This document shows, piece by piece, positions 1 through 11,821 of a stretch of 64,000 nt of DNA. The notes under the pieces are model-generated. The model saw only the letters and a list, made by a program, of their open reading frames with translations, did no database searches and was not told the origin of the DNA. The first letter of the stretch is position 1, and every line of letters begins with the position of its first letter. A program made the translations under genes and the position numbers. Origin of the DNA: an uncultured Erysipelotrichaceae bacterium (GTDB lineage Bacteria; Bacillota_I; Bacilli_A; RF39; UBA660); assembly GCA_902768065.1 (NCBI GenBank), contig CACXJP010000001.1:1-64000 (forward strand), read 5' to 3'.

Positions 1-381
1 TCCAACTTGACGAGCAAGTAAGATATGTTCACGAGTTTGTGCCATAGGTCCATCAGTTGCAGCAATAACTAAGATTGCTCCATCCATTTGAGCTGCACCA
101 GTAATCATGTTCTTAACATAATCAGCATGTCCTGGGCAGTCTACGTGAGCGTAATGTCTCTTATCAGTACTATACTCAACATGAGCAGTATTGATAGTGA
201 TACCACGTTCTCTTTCTTCTGGTGCTTTATCGATGTTAGCAAAATCAACAGCTTCATTTCCGTTTTTACCAGCTAAACATTTTGTAATAGCAGCAGTTAA
301 AGTAGTTTTACCATGATCTACGTGTCCAATTGTACCAATGTTAACATGTGGTTTTGAACGATCAAATTTTTCCTTTGCCAT
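1..381 (-). CDS. tuf: Elongation factor Tu, N-terminal part (cut by window edge)
   Basis: EF-Tu is the GTPase that carries aminoacyl-tRNA to the ribosomal A site. The first 127 codons are present and the 3' part lies outside the window. The protein starts [20 protein letters not shown] and shows the G1 loop GHVDHGKT, the switch I stretch [12 protein letters not shown] and the G3 motif DCPGH; NKxD would lie beyond the edge. The ATG at 379-381 follows an AAGGAGG Shine-Dalgarno. It lies 84 bp downstream of fusA with no clear terminator between, so it is probably transcribed with rpsL-rpsG-fusA as in Bacillus. Confidence 0.97.
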   Translation of the reverse strand, partial: MAKEKFDRSKPHVNIGTIGHVDHGKTTLTAAITKCLAGKNGNEAVDFANIDKAPEERERGITINTAHVEYSTDKRHYAHVDCPGHADYVKNMITGAAQMDGAILVIAATDGPMAQTREHILLARQVG

Positions 382-465
382 AAAATAATTTCCTCCTTAT
401 TTATTTACAACATATATTTTATCTAATAATTGATTTTTTTTCAACTATTTTGATACAACTTTTAA

Positions 466-2535
466 TTAATTTCCACTCTTTTTAATTATTTCTTCTGCAA
501 TGTTTTTAGGTACTTCTTCATAATGATCTGGGAACATTACGAATGTTGCTCTACCTTGTGTATTTGAACGAAGGTTTGTGGCATAACCAAACATTTCAGA
601 AAGTGGAACCATTGCACTAAGCTTAACAGCATTTCCTTGAGATTCTTGTCCAAGTGGTTTACCACGTCTTGAAGTTAAATCACCCATTACATTTCCGAAA
701 TATTCTTCTGGAGTAGTAACATCAACCTTCATAATTGGTTCAAGTAATACTGGCTTACATTTATTCTTAGCTTCTTTTAATGCAAAGCTAGCAGCAATCT
801 TAAATGCCATTTCGTTAGAGTCTACATCATGGTAAGAACCATCAAATAATGTAGCCTTAACATCTATCATAGGATAACCTGCAAGTACACCTGTTTGTAA
901 CGCTTCTTGTAATCCCTTATCAACTACTGGGATGTATTCACGAGGAACAACACCACCAACGATTTGATCAACAAATTCATATCCTTTATCTGGATTTGGC
1001 TCAAATTTGATCCAAACGTGTCCATATTGTCCACGACCACCAGATTGTTTAATATACTTACCTTCACAATCAGCTTCTTGTTTAATTGTTTCACGATAAG
1101 CAACTTGTGGTGCACCAACATTAGCTTCAACATTAAATTCTCTCTTCATACGATCAACTAATACATCAAGGTGTAACTCACCCATACCAGCGATAACTGT
1201 TTGTCCAGTTTCATGATCTGTATGAACTTTGAATGTTGGATCTTCTTCAGCTAATTTTTGAAGTGCTAAAGCCATTTTATCTTGGTCAGCTTTTGATTTA
1301 GGTTCAACAGCTAATTGAATAACTGGTTCTGGAACAACTAAACTTTCCAAAATAATTGCTTTCTTTTCATCACATAAAGTATCACCTGTAGTAGTATTCT
1401 TAAGACCTACTGCCGCAGCGATATCTCCTGTATAAACATCACTAATTTCTTTACGAGTATTAGCATGCATTTGTAATATACGTCCAATTCTTTCTTTTGA
1501 ATCTTTTGTAGAGTTTAGTACATATGAACCACTTGATAAGTGTCCAGAATAAACTCTGAAGAATGTTAAACGACCAACGAATGGATCAGTCATAACCTTA
1601 AATGCTAAAGCTGCAAAAGGTTCATTATCACTTGGATGTCTTTCAGCTTCTTTACCATCTAAAGTAGTTCCTTTAATTGATTCAATATCAACTGGACTTG
1701 GTAAATAGTCAAGTACAGCATCAAGTAATAATTTAATACCTTTATTACCTAAAGCAGTACCACACATAACTGGGAAGAATTCAGCAGCTAAAGTACCTTT
1801 TCTAATAGCACTCTTAATCATATCAATTGTTACTTCTCCACCATCAAGATATGTCATCATCATGTCATCATCAAATTCAGCAACAGCTTCAATCAATTCT
1901 GCCCTCTTTTCCTCAGCTATATCTTTTAAGTCAGCAGGAATTTCAATTTCCTCAGCATCCTCTGCTTGTTGACCATCATAATGATATGCCTTCATAGTAA
2001 CTAAATCGATAACTCCATTGAATTCTGATTCAGCACCAATTGGCCATTCAATAGGTTTAGAATTAACTCCTAAACGGTCTTTAATAGTTTTTAAACTATA
2101 TTCAAAATTTGCACCCATTTTATCCATTTTATTTGCAAAAATAATTCTTGGAACCTTAAATTCAGATGCTTGTCTCCAAACTGTCTCAGTTTGTGGCTCA
2201 ACACCAGCTTGTGCATCGATTAATGCAACTGCACCATCTAATACACGAAGTGATCTTGAAACTTCAATTGTAAAATCAACATGTCCTGGAGTATCGATAA
2301 TGTTTAAACGATATCCCTTCCAGTGAGCTGTTGTAGCAGCAGAAGTGATAGTAATACCACGTTCTTGTTCTTGCTCCATCCAGTCCATTTGAGATTCACC
2401 GTCATGAGTTTCACCAATCTTATGAGTAACCCCCGTATGGAATAAGATTCTTTCAGTACAAGTAGTCTTACCTGCATCGATATGAGCCATTATTCCGATG
2501 TTTCTTGTCTTTTCTAAAGACGTATCTCTTGCCAT
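466..2535 (-). CDS. fusA: Elongation factor G
   Basis: EF-G is the translocation GTPase that moves tRNA and mRNA after peptide-bond formation and helps recycle ribosomes. The protein has 689 residues, the usual length. Visible GTPase motifs are AHIDAGKT (17-24), RGITI (59-63), DTPGH (81-85) and NKMD (135-138). The C-terminal half holds the expected GGRGQYGHV and SRRG motifs, and the end is intact. It is the third gene of the str-type operon, 15 bp after rpsG and 84 bp before tuf. The start has a GAAAGGA ribosome binding site. Nothing appears missing. Confidence 0.98.
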   Translation of the reverse strand: MARDTSLEKTRNIGIMAHIDAGKTTCTERILFHTGVTHKIGETHDGESQMDWMEQEQERGITITSAATTAHWKGYRLNIIDTPGHVDFTIEVSRSLRVLDGAVALIDAQAGVEPQTETVWRQASEFKVPRIIFANKMDKMGANFEYSLKTIKDRLGVNSKPIEWPIGAESEFNGVIDLVTMKAYHYDGQQAEDAEEIEIPADLKDIAEEKRAELIEAVAEFDDDMMMTYLDGGEVTIDMIKSAIRKGTLAAEFFPVMCGTALGNKGIKLLLDAVLDYLPSPVDIESIKGTTLDGKEAERHPSDNEPFAALAFKVMTDPFVGRLTFFRVYSGHLSSGSYVLNSTKDSKERIGRILQMHANTRKEISDVYTGDIAAAVGLKNTTTGDTLCDEKKAIILESLVVPEPVIQLAVEPKSKADQDKMALALQKLAEEDPTFKVHTDHETGQTVIAGMGELHLDVLVDRMKREFNVEANVGAPQVAYRETIKQEADCEGKYIKQSGGRGQYGHVWIKFEPNPDKGYEFVDQIVGGVVPREYIPVVDKGLQEALQTGVLAGYPMIDVKATLFDGSYHDVDSNEMAFKIAASFALKEAKNKCKPVLLEPIMKVDVTTPEEYFGNVMGDLTSRRGKPLGQESQGNAVKLSAMVPLSEMFGYATNLRSNTQGRATFVMFPDHYEEVPKNIAEEIIKKSGN

Positions 2536-2550
2536 ATTATTGATTCCTTT

Positions 2551-3018
2551 CTACCATCTATAATGTGCGAAAGCCTTATTAGCTTCTGCCATTCTATGAG
2601 TGTCTTCACGTTTCTTAACTGCTGCACCTGTACCATTTGATGCATCAATTATTTCATTAGCTAAATTATCAGCCATTCCTTTTCCACCACGTTCACGAGA
2701 ATATTTTGTTAACCATCTCAAACCAAGGGCTTGACTTCTCGCAGGTGTAACCTCTACTGGTACTTGATAGTTAGAACCACCTACACGACGACTCTTAACT
2801 TCTAATTGAGGTTTTATATTTTCCATTGCTTCATTAAATACTTCTAAAGCGTCTTTTCCAGTCTTATTTTTTACTGTATCAAAAGCTTCATAAACGATTG
2901 TTTGAGCAATTCCTTTTTTACCATCTAACATAATAGTATTAATTAACTTTGCAACTATTTTTGATTTATATATTGGATCTGGTAAAACATCTCTTTTTAC
3001 TGCACGTCTTTTACGCAT
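2551..3018 (-). CDS. rpsG: 30S ribosomal protein S7
   Basis: S7 nucleates assembly of the 30S head and lines the E site. The protein is 155 residues long, normal for the family, beginning [15 protein letters not shown] and ending [15 protein letters not shown], the typical C-terminus. The [14 protein letters not shown] signature is present. A strong AAGGGAGGA ribosome binding site precedes the ATG. It sits 27 bp after rpsL and 15 bp before fusA in the conserved rpsL-rpsG-fusA-tuf order. In other bacteria S7 represses this operon; no separate operator could be identified here by eye. Confidence 0.98.
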   Translation of the reverse strand: MRKRRAVKRDVLPDPIYKSKIVAKLINTIMLDGKKGIAQTIVYEAFDTVKNKTGKDALEVFNEAMENIKPQLEVKSRRVGGSNYQVPVEVTPARSQALGLRWLTKYSRERGGKGMADNLANEIIDASNGTGAAVKKREDTHRMAEANKAFAHYRW

Positions 3019-3045
3019 ATTTAAATCCTCCCTTCAATTGTTTTT

Positions 3046-3459
3046 TTACTTCTTTTCTTTTTTAGCTCCGTATTTACTACGTCCTTGCTTACGATCTTTA
3101 ACTCCAGCTGTATCTAATGTACCACGAATGATGTGATAACGAACTCCGATAAGGTCCTTAACACGACCACCACGAATTAATACAACACTGTGCTCTTGTA
3201 AGTTGTGTCCAATACCAGGAATATAAGTATCTACTTCTTTTCCATTTGATAAACGAACACGAGCATATTTACGTAATGCTGAGTTTGGTTTCTTAGGTGT
3301 CTTAGTACCAACACGAGTACAAACTCCACGTTTTTGAGGAGAATTAGTATCAGTAGTTTTCTTCTTGATTGTATTTAAACCAACACCAAGAACTGGTGCT
3401 TTACTCTTTCTAACTTTACTCTTACGTTTGTTATGAATTAATTGATTAATTGTAGGCAT
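3046..3459 (-). CDS. rpsL: 30S ribosomal protein S12
   Basis: S12 sits at the decoding centre and controls accuracy. The 137-residue protein shows [18 protein letters not shown] and [15 protein letters not shown], and the universally conserved TPKKPNS streptomycin-site lysine is present. The stretch normally reading VKDLPGVRYH reads [10 protein letters not shown]: residue 104 (E. coli position 90) is Ile, encoded ATC, instead of the near-invariant Pro. It is the first gene of the rpsL-rpsG-fusA-tuf unit, with a GAAAGGAG ribosome binding site and a promoter about 100 bp upstream. Confidence 0.97.
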   Translation of the reverse strand: MPTINQLIHNKRKSKVRKSKAPVLGVGLNTIKKKTTDTNSPQKRGVCTRVGTKTPKKPNSALRKYARVRLSNGKEVDTYIPGIGHNLQEHSVVLIRGGRVKDLIGVRYHIIRGTLDTAGVKDRKQGRSKYGAKKEKK

Positions 3460-3556
3460 TAAATCAGTCTCCTTTCTCTACACATATCCAGGTGTATCAT
3501 TTTACCCTTTAAATAAATCTTTGCCCAAAAAGCAAAGATATTTAATCAGCACTAAT

Positions 3557-3585
3557 AATATATCACTACTACCTTTTAAAGTCAA
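3557..3585 (-). promoter_or_regulatory. Sigma-A type promoter of the rpsL operon
   Basis: On the minus strand TTGACT (3580-3585) is followed after exactly 17 bp by TATATT (3557-3562). Transcription would begin near 3550 and give an untranslated leader of about 90 nt before rpsL. The leader holds two inverted repeats, one pairing ATCTTTGC with GCAAAGAT around 3520-3545 and one around 3480-3497. They could be a ribosomal-protein operator, but no known motif was recognised. Confidence 0.75.
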
Positions 3586-3604
3586 CATTTATTTATAAAA
3601 AGTA

Positions 3605-3736
3605 TTAAAAAAGTAATCCAGCTCTATATGATAAGACAACAATAATCAAAAGAACTACAACAAATGCAATCAAAAAAGCAATCATTTCACCTATTCCTAA
3701 ACCTTTTTTGTTCAACCATTTGTTCATCCTTTTCAT
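3605..3736 (-). CDS. Small prepilin-like single-pass membrane peptide (43 aa)
   Basis: A short reading frame of 43 residues starts at ATG 3734-3736 behind a good ribosome binding site (AGGTGA, 5 nt spacing) and ends TAA at 3605. A lysine/asparagine-rich N-terminus ending KKG is followed by LGIGE and then about 19 strongly hydrophobic residues (18-36). The order Gly, Leu, three residues, Glu, hydrophobic helix matches the type III/IV prepilin signature, with cleavage expected after Gly12 and Glu at +5. No such family member was recognised with certainty. It lies between rpoC and the rpsL promoter; a promoter of its own was not seen. It could also be an unrelated small membrane protein. Function unknown. 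Confidence 0.6.
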   Translation of the reverse strand: MKRMNKWLNKKGLGIGEMIAFLIAFVVVLLIIVVLSYRAGLLF

Positions 3737-3779
3737 ATTATCACCTACAATAATGATACAAAAATTAAATAAAAAAGTA

Positions 3780-3807
3780 AAGAAAAAGGAGTAAGATATC
3801 TTACTCC
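3780..3807 (-). terminator. Intrinsic terminator of rpoC
   Basis: A perfect 20-bp palindrome (GGAGTAAGATATCTTACTCC, 3788-3807) is followed on the minus strand by a T-rich tail. The rpoC stop codon (3801-3803) lies inside the stem. Confidence 0.85.
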
Positions 3808-6800
3808 ATAAATTGATCTTCTAATTGTTCTAAAGGTTCTTCATCAATAAATTCAGTCTTTAGATCATAATCAATGTTTCTATATATTTTACTACCTGTA
3901 CCAGCAGGAATAAGCTTACCAATGATTACGTTTTCTTTTAATCCTGATAATTCATCAACTTTACCTTTAATTGCAGCATCTGTTAGGATACGAGTTGTTT
4001 CCTGGAATGAAGCTGCTGATAAGAACGAATCAGTTTCAAGCGCAGCTTTTGTAATACCAAGAAGTATTGGTTTACCAAGAGCAGGAGTTTTACCATTAAT
4101 AATAGCCTCTTTATTTCCATCAGTAAATTCACGGAAATTAACTAAACTACCAGGTAAGAACTTAGTTTCTCCACCATCAACAATTCTTATCTTACTAATC
4201 ATTCTTCTAGCAATAATTTCGATATGTTTATCAGAAATATCAACTCCCTGAGAACGATAAGTATATTGAACTTCTTTTAGAATATACTCTTGTGTTGTAA
4301 TTGGATCTGTAACAGCAAGTAATTCTTTTGGACTAATTGCTCCTTCAGTAAGTTTATCACCACAATGAACTTCAGTTCCTTTTTCAACACATAATTTAGC
4401 ACCATAATTAGTAACATGTTCTTTTGTTTCTAATTTATTTGTAATACTAATCTTATATTTTCCATGGTCTTCTTTAATCTTAGAAACAGTACCATCAATT
4501 TCAGCAATTGTAGATTTTGCTTTAGGATTACGTGCTTCAAATAATTCTTGAACACGAGGAAGACCTTGAGTGATATCAGCATCACCACCATGTGCAACTC
4601 CACCAGAGTGGAATGTACGCATTGTAAGCTGTGTACCAGGTTCACCAATTGATTGAGCAGCCATAACACCAACGGCCTCACCAATTTCAACAAGATTTCC
4701 TGTAGCAAGGTTACGTCCATAACATTTTTGACATACACCATTTGCTGTATTACAAGTAAGTAATGTTCTTATTTCAACTTCTGTAATTCCAGCAGCTATG
4801 ATTTTATCTGCTAAACTTTCAGTAATCATTTCTAATTTTTCAACAATAACCTCTTTTGTTTCTGGATGAACAATCTTTTTGTTAGCAAATCTACCAACAA
4901 TACGATCTCTTAAACTTTCAATGATACTTCCTGTTTTTTCATTAATGAAATCTTTAACAACAACACCTTGATCAGTACCACAATCTACTTCTCTAACAAT
5001 CATATCTTGAGAAACATCAACTAAACGTCTAGTTAAGTATCCAGAGTCAGCTGTCTTTAAGGCAGTATCTGCAGAACCTTTACGAGCACCATGTGTTGAT
5101 AAGAAGAAGTCAGCAACTGATAATCCTTCAATGAAGTTTGATTGAATTGGAATCTCAACTGGAGTACCATCTGGCTTAGCCATGATACCACGCATACCAG
5201 CAACCTGAGTAAAGTTAGAGATATTACCACGAGCTTTAGAGTTCATCATGATGAATATTGGATTATCAATATCAGTATGAGCAACCTCTTCTAGCTCTTC
5301 TTTAACTTGGTCAGTTGCATTATTCCATGTATCAATTACTTTATTAAATCTTTCTTCTTCAGTAATTAAACCACGTTTATATTGTTTATTAATCTTATCT
5401 ACTATTTTTTGTGCTTCTGCAACAATTTCTGGTTTCTTTTGAGATATTTCAACGTCTGCCATAGAAACTGTAATACCTGAAACTGTAGAATATTTAAATC
5501 CTAAATCTTTCATCTTATCAAGCATTGTAGATGTCTCTGTAGTTTTATAACGCTTAAATACTTGAGCAATTACCTTCTCTAAAGTACCTTTAGCAAATGG
5601 TTTAACAAGTTCCATCTTAGCAATAGCTTCTGGAATATTTGTACCCATTTCTAAGAAATATTTATTTGGTGTGATATTTGAAATATTTTCATCACTTGGC
5701 TCATTAATATAAGCGAATGTATCTGGTAAAATTTCATTAAATTTAATCTTACCTACAGTAGTAACTAAATACTTATTTTTTTGACCTTCAGTAAATAATT
5801 TATATTTAAATGAATTTACTGGAATAGCAATTCTTGTATGAAGAGTTATTTCTCTTCTTTCATATGCCATCAAAGCTTCATTACTATTCTTAAATACTCT
5901 ACCTTCTCCATCTTCTCCAGCTTTTTCCATAGTTATATAGTAGTTACCTAAAACCATGTCTTGAGATGGAGTAACGATTGGATCTCCTGATTTTGGATGT
6001 AGAATATTGTTAGAACCTAACATTAACATTCTAGCTTCAGCTTGAGCTTCTTCTGATAGAGGTACATGTACAGCCATTTGGTCACCATCGAAGTCAGCGT
6101 TGAATGCTGGACAAACTAATGGGTGAAGTCTAATAGCTTTACCACCAACTAGAACAGGTTCAAATGCTTGAATACCTAATCTATGTAGAGTTGGTGCACG
6201 GTTTAACATAACTGGATGTTCTTTTATAACTTCTTCAACAATATCCCAAACAACAGGATCTTGATTATCTATTAATCTCTTAGCAGCTTTAATATTGTGA
6301 GCAATATCTTTACTTACTAATCCATGAATTACATGTGGTTTAAATAATTCAAGCGCCATTTCTTTAGGAATACCACATTGATACATCTTTAGAGATGGAC
6401 CAACAACGATAACTGAACGACCAGAGTAGTCAACACGTTTTCCTAATAAGTTTTGACGGAAACGTCCTTGTTTACCCTTTAACATACTAGAAATTGACTT
6501 TAATGGTCTATTTCCAGCACCAGTAACACTTCTTCCACGACGACCATTATCAAATAATGCATCTACTGCTTCTTGAAGCATACGTTTTTCATTTTGAATA
6601 ATAATTCCAGGAGCACCTAAATCAATAAGCTTCTTTAAACGATTGTTACGGTTGATAACACGTCTATATAAATCATTCAAATCAGATGTAGCAAATCTAC
6701 CACCATCTAATTGAATCATTGGACGTAATTCTGGAGGTATAACTGGTATACAATCCATAATCATCCATTCAGGTTTATTAATTCAGGTTTATTACCTGAT

Positions 6801-7453
6801 TTATAGAAAGCATCAAGTACATCTAATCTCTTTAATAAACGAGTTCTTTTTTGTCCTTGTGCACCCTCTAATTCTTTTTCTATTTCATCTATATCTTTCT
6901 TAAGATCTACTTTCTTAAGTAATTCTTTAATAGCCTCAGCACCCATTCCAACCTTGAAACCAGTACCATATTTTTCATAATAAGCTCTGTATTCTTTTTC
7001 TGATAATGTTTGTTTATTTTCAAGTGGGGCATTACCTTTATCAATAACAACATAGCTTACAAAGTATAGTACCTCTTCAAGATCTCTTGGACTCATATCA
7101 AGAACTAATCCCATTCTTGAAGGAACACCCTTAAAGAACCATATATGTGACACTGGAGTAGCAAGTTCAATATGTCCCATACGTTCACGACGAACCTTAG
7201 AACGAGTAACTTCAACTCCACATCTATCACAGATAATATTTTTATATCTTACTCTTTTGTACTTTCCACAAGAACACTCAAAGTCTTTTGTAGGACCAAA
7301 TATCTTTTCACAGAACAATCCATCTCTTTCAGGTCTTAAAGTACGATAGTTTATAGTCTCAGGTTTCTTTACTTCACCATATGACCATTCTCTAATTTTT
7401 TCAGGAGAAGCGATTCCAATTTTTAATGCTTCAAATTTATTAACATCTATCAT
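3801..7453 (-). pseudogene. rpoC: RNA polymerase beta' subunit, split by a 14-bp duplication
   Basis: The beta' subunit forms the catalytic cleft of RNA polymerase. The first 230 codons (7453-6761) carry the zinc ribbon with Cys60, Cys62, Cys75 and Cys78 and end in TGA after [12 protein letters not shown]. The remaining 987-residue frame (6764-3801) resumes at [16 protein letters not shown] and contains the metal-binding NADFDGDQM loop, the trigger-loop region and an intact C-terminus. The break is caused by two adjacent copies of the same 14 bases (6767-6794). Removing one restores [12 protein letters not shown] and a continuous protein of 1,212 residues. The start ATG overlaps the rpoB stop by one base. 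As the gene is essential, a sequence or assembly error is more likely than true loss. Confidence 0.95.
6767..6794. repeat. 14-bp perfect tandem duplication inside rpoC
   Basis: ATTCAGGTTTATTA occurs at 6767-6780 and again, identical and directly adjacent, at 6781-6794. It shifts the rpoC frame by two bases; deleting one copy gives the conserved protein sequence. Confidence 0.97.
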
Positions 7454-10400
7454 TAAATATCAGCTCCTTCCTCAGCCATTATTTCTTCATCTGTTGGTTC
7501 CTCATCAAAATCTTCATCAAATTCATCTTCAGCCTCAGATTCATCTAAATTTGATTCTTCCTCAGATTGTTCATTTGTAATGACTTCTTTAATAGGACTT
7601 TCTATCTCATCTATATTAGTTGCAAAATCCTCTTTATCTTCAGATTCTTCTATTTCTTTTAGTTGTAGTGTTTCTCCATTATCATTGATAATTGAAACAT
7701 CTAATCCTAATGCTTGGAATTCTTTCATCAATACTCTGAATGATTCTGGAACACCAGCTTGATTAATTTCTTGTCCTTTAATAATAGACTCATAAACCTT
7801 AACACGACCAATTACATCATCTGATTTAACAGTCAAGATTTCTTGTAATGTATGAGCAGCACCATAAGCATATAATGCCCAAACTTCCATTTCTCCAAAT
7901 CTTTGACCACCAAATTGAGCTTTACCACCAAGTGGTTGTTGTGTAACTAATGAGTATGGTCCAGTTGCACGTGCATGTAATTTATCATCAACCATGTGAT
8001 GTAACTTAATCATATACATTACACCAACTGAGATTCTATGATCAAAAGGTTCTCCAGTACGACCATCATAAAGAACAGTCTTACCATCTTCATCCATTCC
8101 AGCTTCCTTCATCATTGCTTGAATATCACTAATATGAGCACCATCAAATACTGGAGTAGCTATATGAACGCCAAGTTTCTTACAAGCCATACCCATATGG
8201 ATTTCAAGAATTTGTCCAAAGTTCATACGAGAAGGAACACCTTGTGGATTTAACATAATATCAACTGGAGTACCATCTGGTAAATATGGCATATCCTCTT
8301 GTGGAAGAATAAGTGAAATAACACCCTTATTACCATGACGTCCAGACATCTTATCTCCAACTTGAATCTTACGTTTTTGAATAATATATACTCTAATTAC
8401 CTTAGAAACTCCTGCAGGTAATTCATCATTATCTTTTCTTGAATAAATCTTAATATCATGAACAATACCATCTCCACCATGTGGTACACGTAGTGATGTA
8501 TCTCTAACCTCACGAGTCTTCTCACCAAAGATAGCATGTAATAATTTTTCTTCTGAAGTTAACTCAGCCATTCCCTTAGGAGTAACTTTACCAACAAGGA
8601 TATCTCCTTCTTTAACTTCAGTACCAATTGTTACAATACCATTTTCATCTAAGTTACGACGAGCTTCTTCAGAAACATTTGGAATATCTCTTGTAATTTC
8701 TTCAGGTCCTAACTTAGTTTCTCTACATTGCATTTCATAATCTTCAAGATGTAGAGAAGTATATTTATCATCTTTAACTAAATTTTCATTTAATATAACA
8801 GCATCCTCATAGTTATAACCATTAAATGTCATAAATGCAACTGTCATATTCTTACCTAATGCTAATTCACCTTTATCAGTTGAATTACCATCAGCTAAAA
8901 TTGTTTTATCAGCTTTTACCTTATCACCAACATGAACTATTGGTCTTTGATGCATACAAATACTTGAGTTTGCAAGTTCAAAGTTAGCTAAATTATAAGT
9001 ATCTTTTCCATCTTTAGATGCAACTACAATCTTCTTAGCATCAACATATTCAACAATACCATCTTTCTTAGCAACTATTTCAACACCAGAGTCTTTTGCT
9101 GCTATAAATTCAACACCAGTTCCAACATAAGGAGCTTCTGTCTTAATTAAAGGCATTGCTTGACGTTGCATGTTAGCACCCATAAGTGCACGAGTAGCAT
9201 CATCATGCTCTAAGAATGGAATACAACTTGTTGTAACAGAAACAACTTGTTGTGGACTAACATCGATATAATCAACTTCTTCTGGTTTAGCTAAAATATT
9301 CTCTCCACGGAATCTAGCAGAAACATGTTCATCAATAATCTTATTATTTTTATCAGTTCCAACTGTAGATTGTGAAATAATATAATCTAATTCATCATCA
9401 GCTGTTAAATAAACAACTTCATCAGTTATTTGACAATTATCAACTTTTCTATATGGAGTCATAATAAAACCATATTCATCAATCTTTGCATAACTTGCTA
9501 ATGATGTAATAAGTCCGATATTTGGTCCTTCAGGAGACTCAATTGGACAAATTCTACCATAATGTGAAGTATTAACGTCACGAACCTCAACACCAGCTCT
9601 ATCTCTTGATAAACCACCTGGTCCTAAAGCAGATAAACGTCTCTTATTAGTTAACTCTGCAATTGGATTTGTTTGATCCATAAATTGAGATAATTGTGAA
9701 CTACCAAAGAACTCTTTCATAGCTGCAGTAACAGGTCTAATATTAATTAAAGTCTTTGGAGTAACTTCTTCCATTTCTTGAGTAGTCATTCTTTCACGAA
9801 TAACTCTTTCCATTCTTGAAACACCAATTCTAAATTGATTTTGTAATAATTCTCCAACTTGTCTAATACGTCTATTTCCTAAATGGTCAATTTCATCAAA
9901 ATTACCTACACCATTTAATAAATTTAAATAGTATGAAACAGATGCATATACATCAGAAATAGTTAATCTCTTAATATCACAAGATTGATCATTTCCAATA
10001 ACTAAAATCTTTTTCTTCTTATCTTGTGGATTTTGAATCTTAATTGTTTGAATCTTATTGTAAGTATCTAAATCTTCGTTAATTTTAGCTTCACTTACAC
10101 CAAATCCAGCTTTAAATGCTTCATTTAACTCATTAATATTAGCTTTTGTAATTAAAGTTCCTTTTTCTAAAACAACTTTTTTATCAACAACTACATCTTC
10201 AGCTAATACTTGATTTAACATTCTATCAGATATATTTAATTTTCTATTGAATTTGTAACGACCAACTTTAGATAAATCATATCTAAATTCATCAAAGAAT
10301 CTTGTAATTATTTGGTTTTTAGAAGAATCTAAAGTTGCTGGCTCACCTGGTCTCAATTTTTCATAAATTTCAATCAATGCTTCATCAGTATTCTTAGTAG

Positions 10401-11073
10401 AATCCTTAGCAATTGTATTCTTTAAATATTCATTATCTCCAAATAATTTTAGAATATCGTCATCACTTGATAAACCAAATGCTCTAAGTAATGTAGTAAT
10501 TGGAACCTTTCTAGTTCTATCAATTCTTACATATAATACATCTCTTGCATCAACTTCAAATTCTAACCATGTACCACGGTTTGGAATAATTTGTGATGTA
10601 ATTAACTCACGACCGTTTTTATCTATTTCATGATTGAAATAAACACTTGGTGAACGAACTAATTGTGAAACAATAACACGTTCAGCACCATTAATAACAA
10701 ATGTACCACTATCTGTCATTATTGGCATATCACCTAAGAATACTTCTTGTTCTTTTACTTCACCAGTTTCACGATTGAAAAGACGTACTTCTACTCTTAA
10801 AGGTGCAGAATAAGTAGTTTCACGATCTTTACTTTCTTTTATAGAATACTTAGGTTCATCAAAGTGATAATCACCAAATTCAAGTGATAAAGTTCCAGAG
10901 AAATTTTCTACTGGAAATAAGTCTGTAAATACTTCTTTAATACCTTCTGTTATAAACCAATTATAAGATTTTTTTTGAATTTCAAGTAAATCTTTTAGTT
11001 CATAGGTATTTCTAATACTAGAGAAATTTCTTCTTTCTCTATAATCTCCACTTTTTGTAATCTTATAAGACAC
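7453..11073 (-). CDS. rpoB: RNA polymerase beta subunit
   Basis: The beta subunit forms half of the RNA polymerase active cleft and the rifampicin pocket. The protein has 1,206 residues and starts at GTG (11071-11073) behind GGGGTGA. The rifampicin region reads [33 protein letters not shown]; the residue equal to E. coli His526 is Asn (codon 9646-9648), while the Asp516 and Ser531 equivalents are unchanged. Conserved GRHGNKGV and the C-terminal [12 protein letters not shown] regions are present. The C-terminal 80 or so residues are a strongly acidic tail. It follows the methylase gene by 40 bp and overlaps rpoC by one base. Confidence 0.98.
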   Translation of the reverse strand: MSYKITKSGDYRERRNFSSIRNTYELKDLLEIQKKSYNWFITEGIKEVFTDLFPVENFSGTLSLEFGDYHFDEPKYSIKESKDRETTYSAPLRVEVRLFNRETGEVKEQEVFLGDMPIMTDSGTFVINGAERVIVSQLVRSPSVYFNHEIDKNGRELITSQIIPNRGTWLEFEVDARDVLYVRIDRTRKVPITTLLRAFGLSSDDDILKLFGDNEYLKNTIAKDSTKNTDEALIEIYEKLRPGEPATLDSSKNQIITRFFDEFRYDLSKVGRYKFNRKLNISDRMLNQVLAEDVVVDKKVVLEKGTLITKANINELNEAFKAGFGVSEAKINEDLDTYNKIQTIKIQNPQDKKKKILVIGNDQSCDIKRLTISDVYASVSYYLNLLNGVGNFDEIDHLGNRRIRQVGELLQNQFRIGVSRMERVIRERMTTQEMEEVTPKTLINIRPVTAAMKEFFGSSQLSQFMDQTNPIAELTNKRRLSALGPGGLSRDRAGVEVRDVNTSHYGRICPIESPEGPNIGLITSLASYAKIDEYGFIMTPYRKVDNCQITDEVVYLTADDELDYIISQSTVGTDKNNKIIDEHVSARFRGENILAKPEEVDYIDVSPQQVVSVTTSCIPFLEHDDATRALMGANMQRQAMPLIKTEAPYVGTGVEFIAAKDSGVEIVAKKDGIVEYVDAKKIVVASKDGKDTYNLANFELANSSICMHQRPIVHVGDKVKADKTILADGNSTDKGELALGKNMTVAFMTFNGYNYEDAVILNENLVKDDKYTSLHLEDYEMQCRETKLGPEEITRDIPNVSEEARRNLDENGIVTIGTEVKEGDILVGKVTPKGMAELTSEEKLLHAIFGEKTREVRDTSLRVPHGGDGIVHDIKIYSRKDNDELPAGVSKVIRVYIIQKRKIQVGDKMSGRHGNKGVISLILPQEDMPYLPDGTPVDIMLNPQGVPSRMNFGQILEIHMGMACKKLGVHIATPVFDGAHISDIQAMMKEAGMDEDGKTVLYDGRTGEPFDHRISVGVMYMIKLHHMVDDKLHARATGPYSLVTQQPLGGKAQFGGQRFGEMEVWALYAYGAAHTLQEILTVKSDDVIGRVKVYESIIKGQEINQAGVPESFRVLMKEFQALGLDVSIINDNGETLQLKEIEESEDKEDFATNIDEIESPIKEVITNEQSEEESNLDESEAEDEFDEDFDEEPTDEEIMAEEGADI

Positions 11074-11113
11074 TATTTTTCACCCCACTATAATATTTTT
11101 CTTTCTTAAAATT

Positions 11114-11701
11114 TTAAACAATTGAACATTCTAATATATAAAAGCCCTTCTTCTTATTTAAAATCTTAACAAGATATTTCTCTTGCAAGTCTCTAACAAG
11201 TGATTTAGCACCCTGCTCTTTTCTAATTACTATAAATAATTTACCATCATTTTCTAAGTAATTAGTAGCATTCATCACTATATCATAGACTACCTTTTTA
11301 CCAGCCCTTATTGGTGGATTGGTAATAATAGATGTGTACTTAGAATTAACATTTTCATAAACATTACTCTCATAAACACAAATGTTTTTACAATGATTTT
11401 CTTTAATATTAATCTCACATAAATGAATGGCTCTAAGATTAACATCAACCATCTCAACATTTGCATTAGTAAGTTTATTAACAACAATTCCAATTACACC
11501 GTAACCACAACCCATATCAAGAACTTTGCCTCCAACTTCTTCAAGCGGGATTGATTCAAGAAGAAGTCTACTGCCAAAGTCCAAACCGTCCTTTGAAAAT
11601 ACTCCGTTATCGGTGTAAAAAATAAACTTGTTATCCAACACAAAACTTTCTGTTTTTACCATTTTACTAGGTAATTTTTCATTATCAAAATATTGCCCCA
11701 T
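11114..11701 (-). CDS. Class I methyltransferase, RsmC/YbxB-like
   Basis: A predicted 195-residue SAM-dependent methylase of the RsmC-like (small methyltransferase) family, which in other bacteria methylates guanine N2 in 16S rRNA. The SAM-binding loop VLDMGCGYGVIG and the catalytic NPPIRAGK motif typical of base N-methylases are visible. The ATG at 11699-11701 (MGQYFDNEKLP) is chosen because it has an AAGGTGAT ribosome binding site; upstream in-frame codons would add an unlikely poly-Phe stretch. The B. subtilis counterpart ybxB has the same place between rplL and rpoB. The exact target base is inferred. Confidence 0.88.
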   Translation of the reverse strand: MGQYFDNEKLPSKMVKTESFVLDNKFIFYTDNGVFSKDGLDFGSRLLLESIPLEEVGGKVLDMGCGYGVIGIVVNKLTNANVEMVDVNLRAIHLCEINIKENHCKNICVYESNVYENVNSKYTSIITNPPIRAGKKVVYDIVMNATNYLENDGKLFIVIRKEQGAKSLVRDLQEKYLVKILNKKKGFYILECSIV

Positions 11702-11773
11702 TTTATCACCTTGACAAAAAAAGAAGAAGAAAAACAGCACAAAATACACCTATTTTTCTTCCTTTCGAAACAT

Positions 11774-11802
11774 ATAATACAATATTACATCAATAATGTC
11801 AA
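11774..11802 (-). promoter_or_regulatory. Sigma-A type promoter before the methylase-rpoB-rpoC unit
   Basis: TTGACA (11797-11802) and TATTAT (11774-11779) on the minus strand with exactly 17 bp between. It lies downstream of the rplL terminator, so it can feed the methylase gene and rpoBC separately from the ribosomal genes. Confidence 0.75.
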
Positions 11803-11821
11803 CATTTTTTTAATAAAATTC

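Noticed and set aside
6755..6800. Programmed ribosomal frameshifting in rpoC
   Set aside because: There is no slippery heptamer or downstream structure, and the change is an exact tandem duplication whose removal restores the conserved protein.
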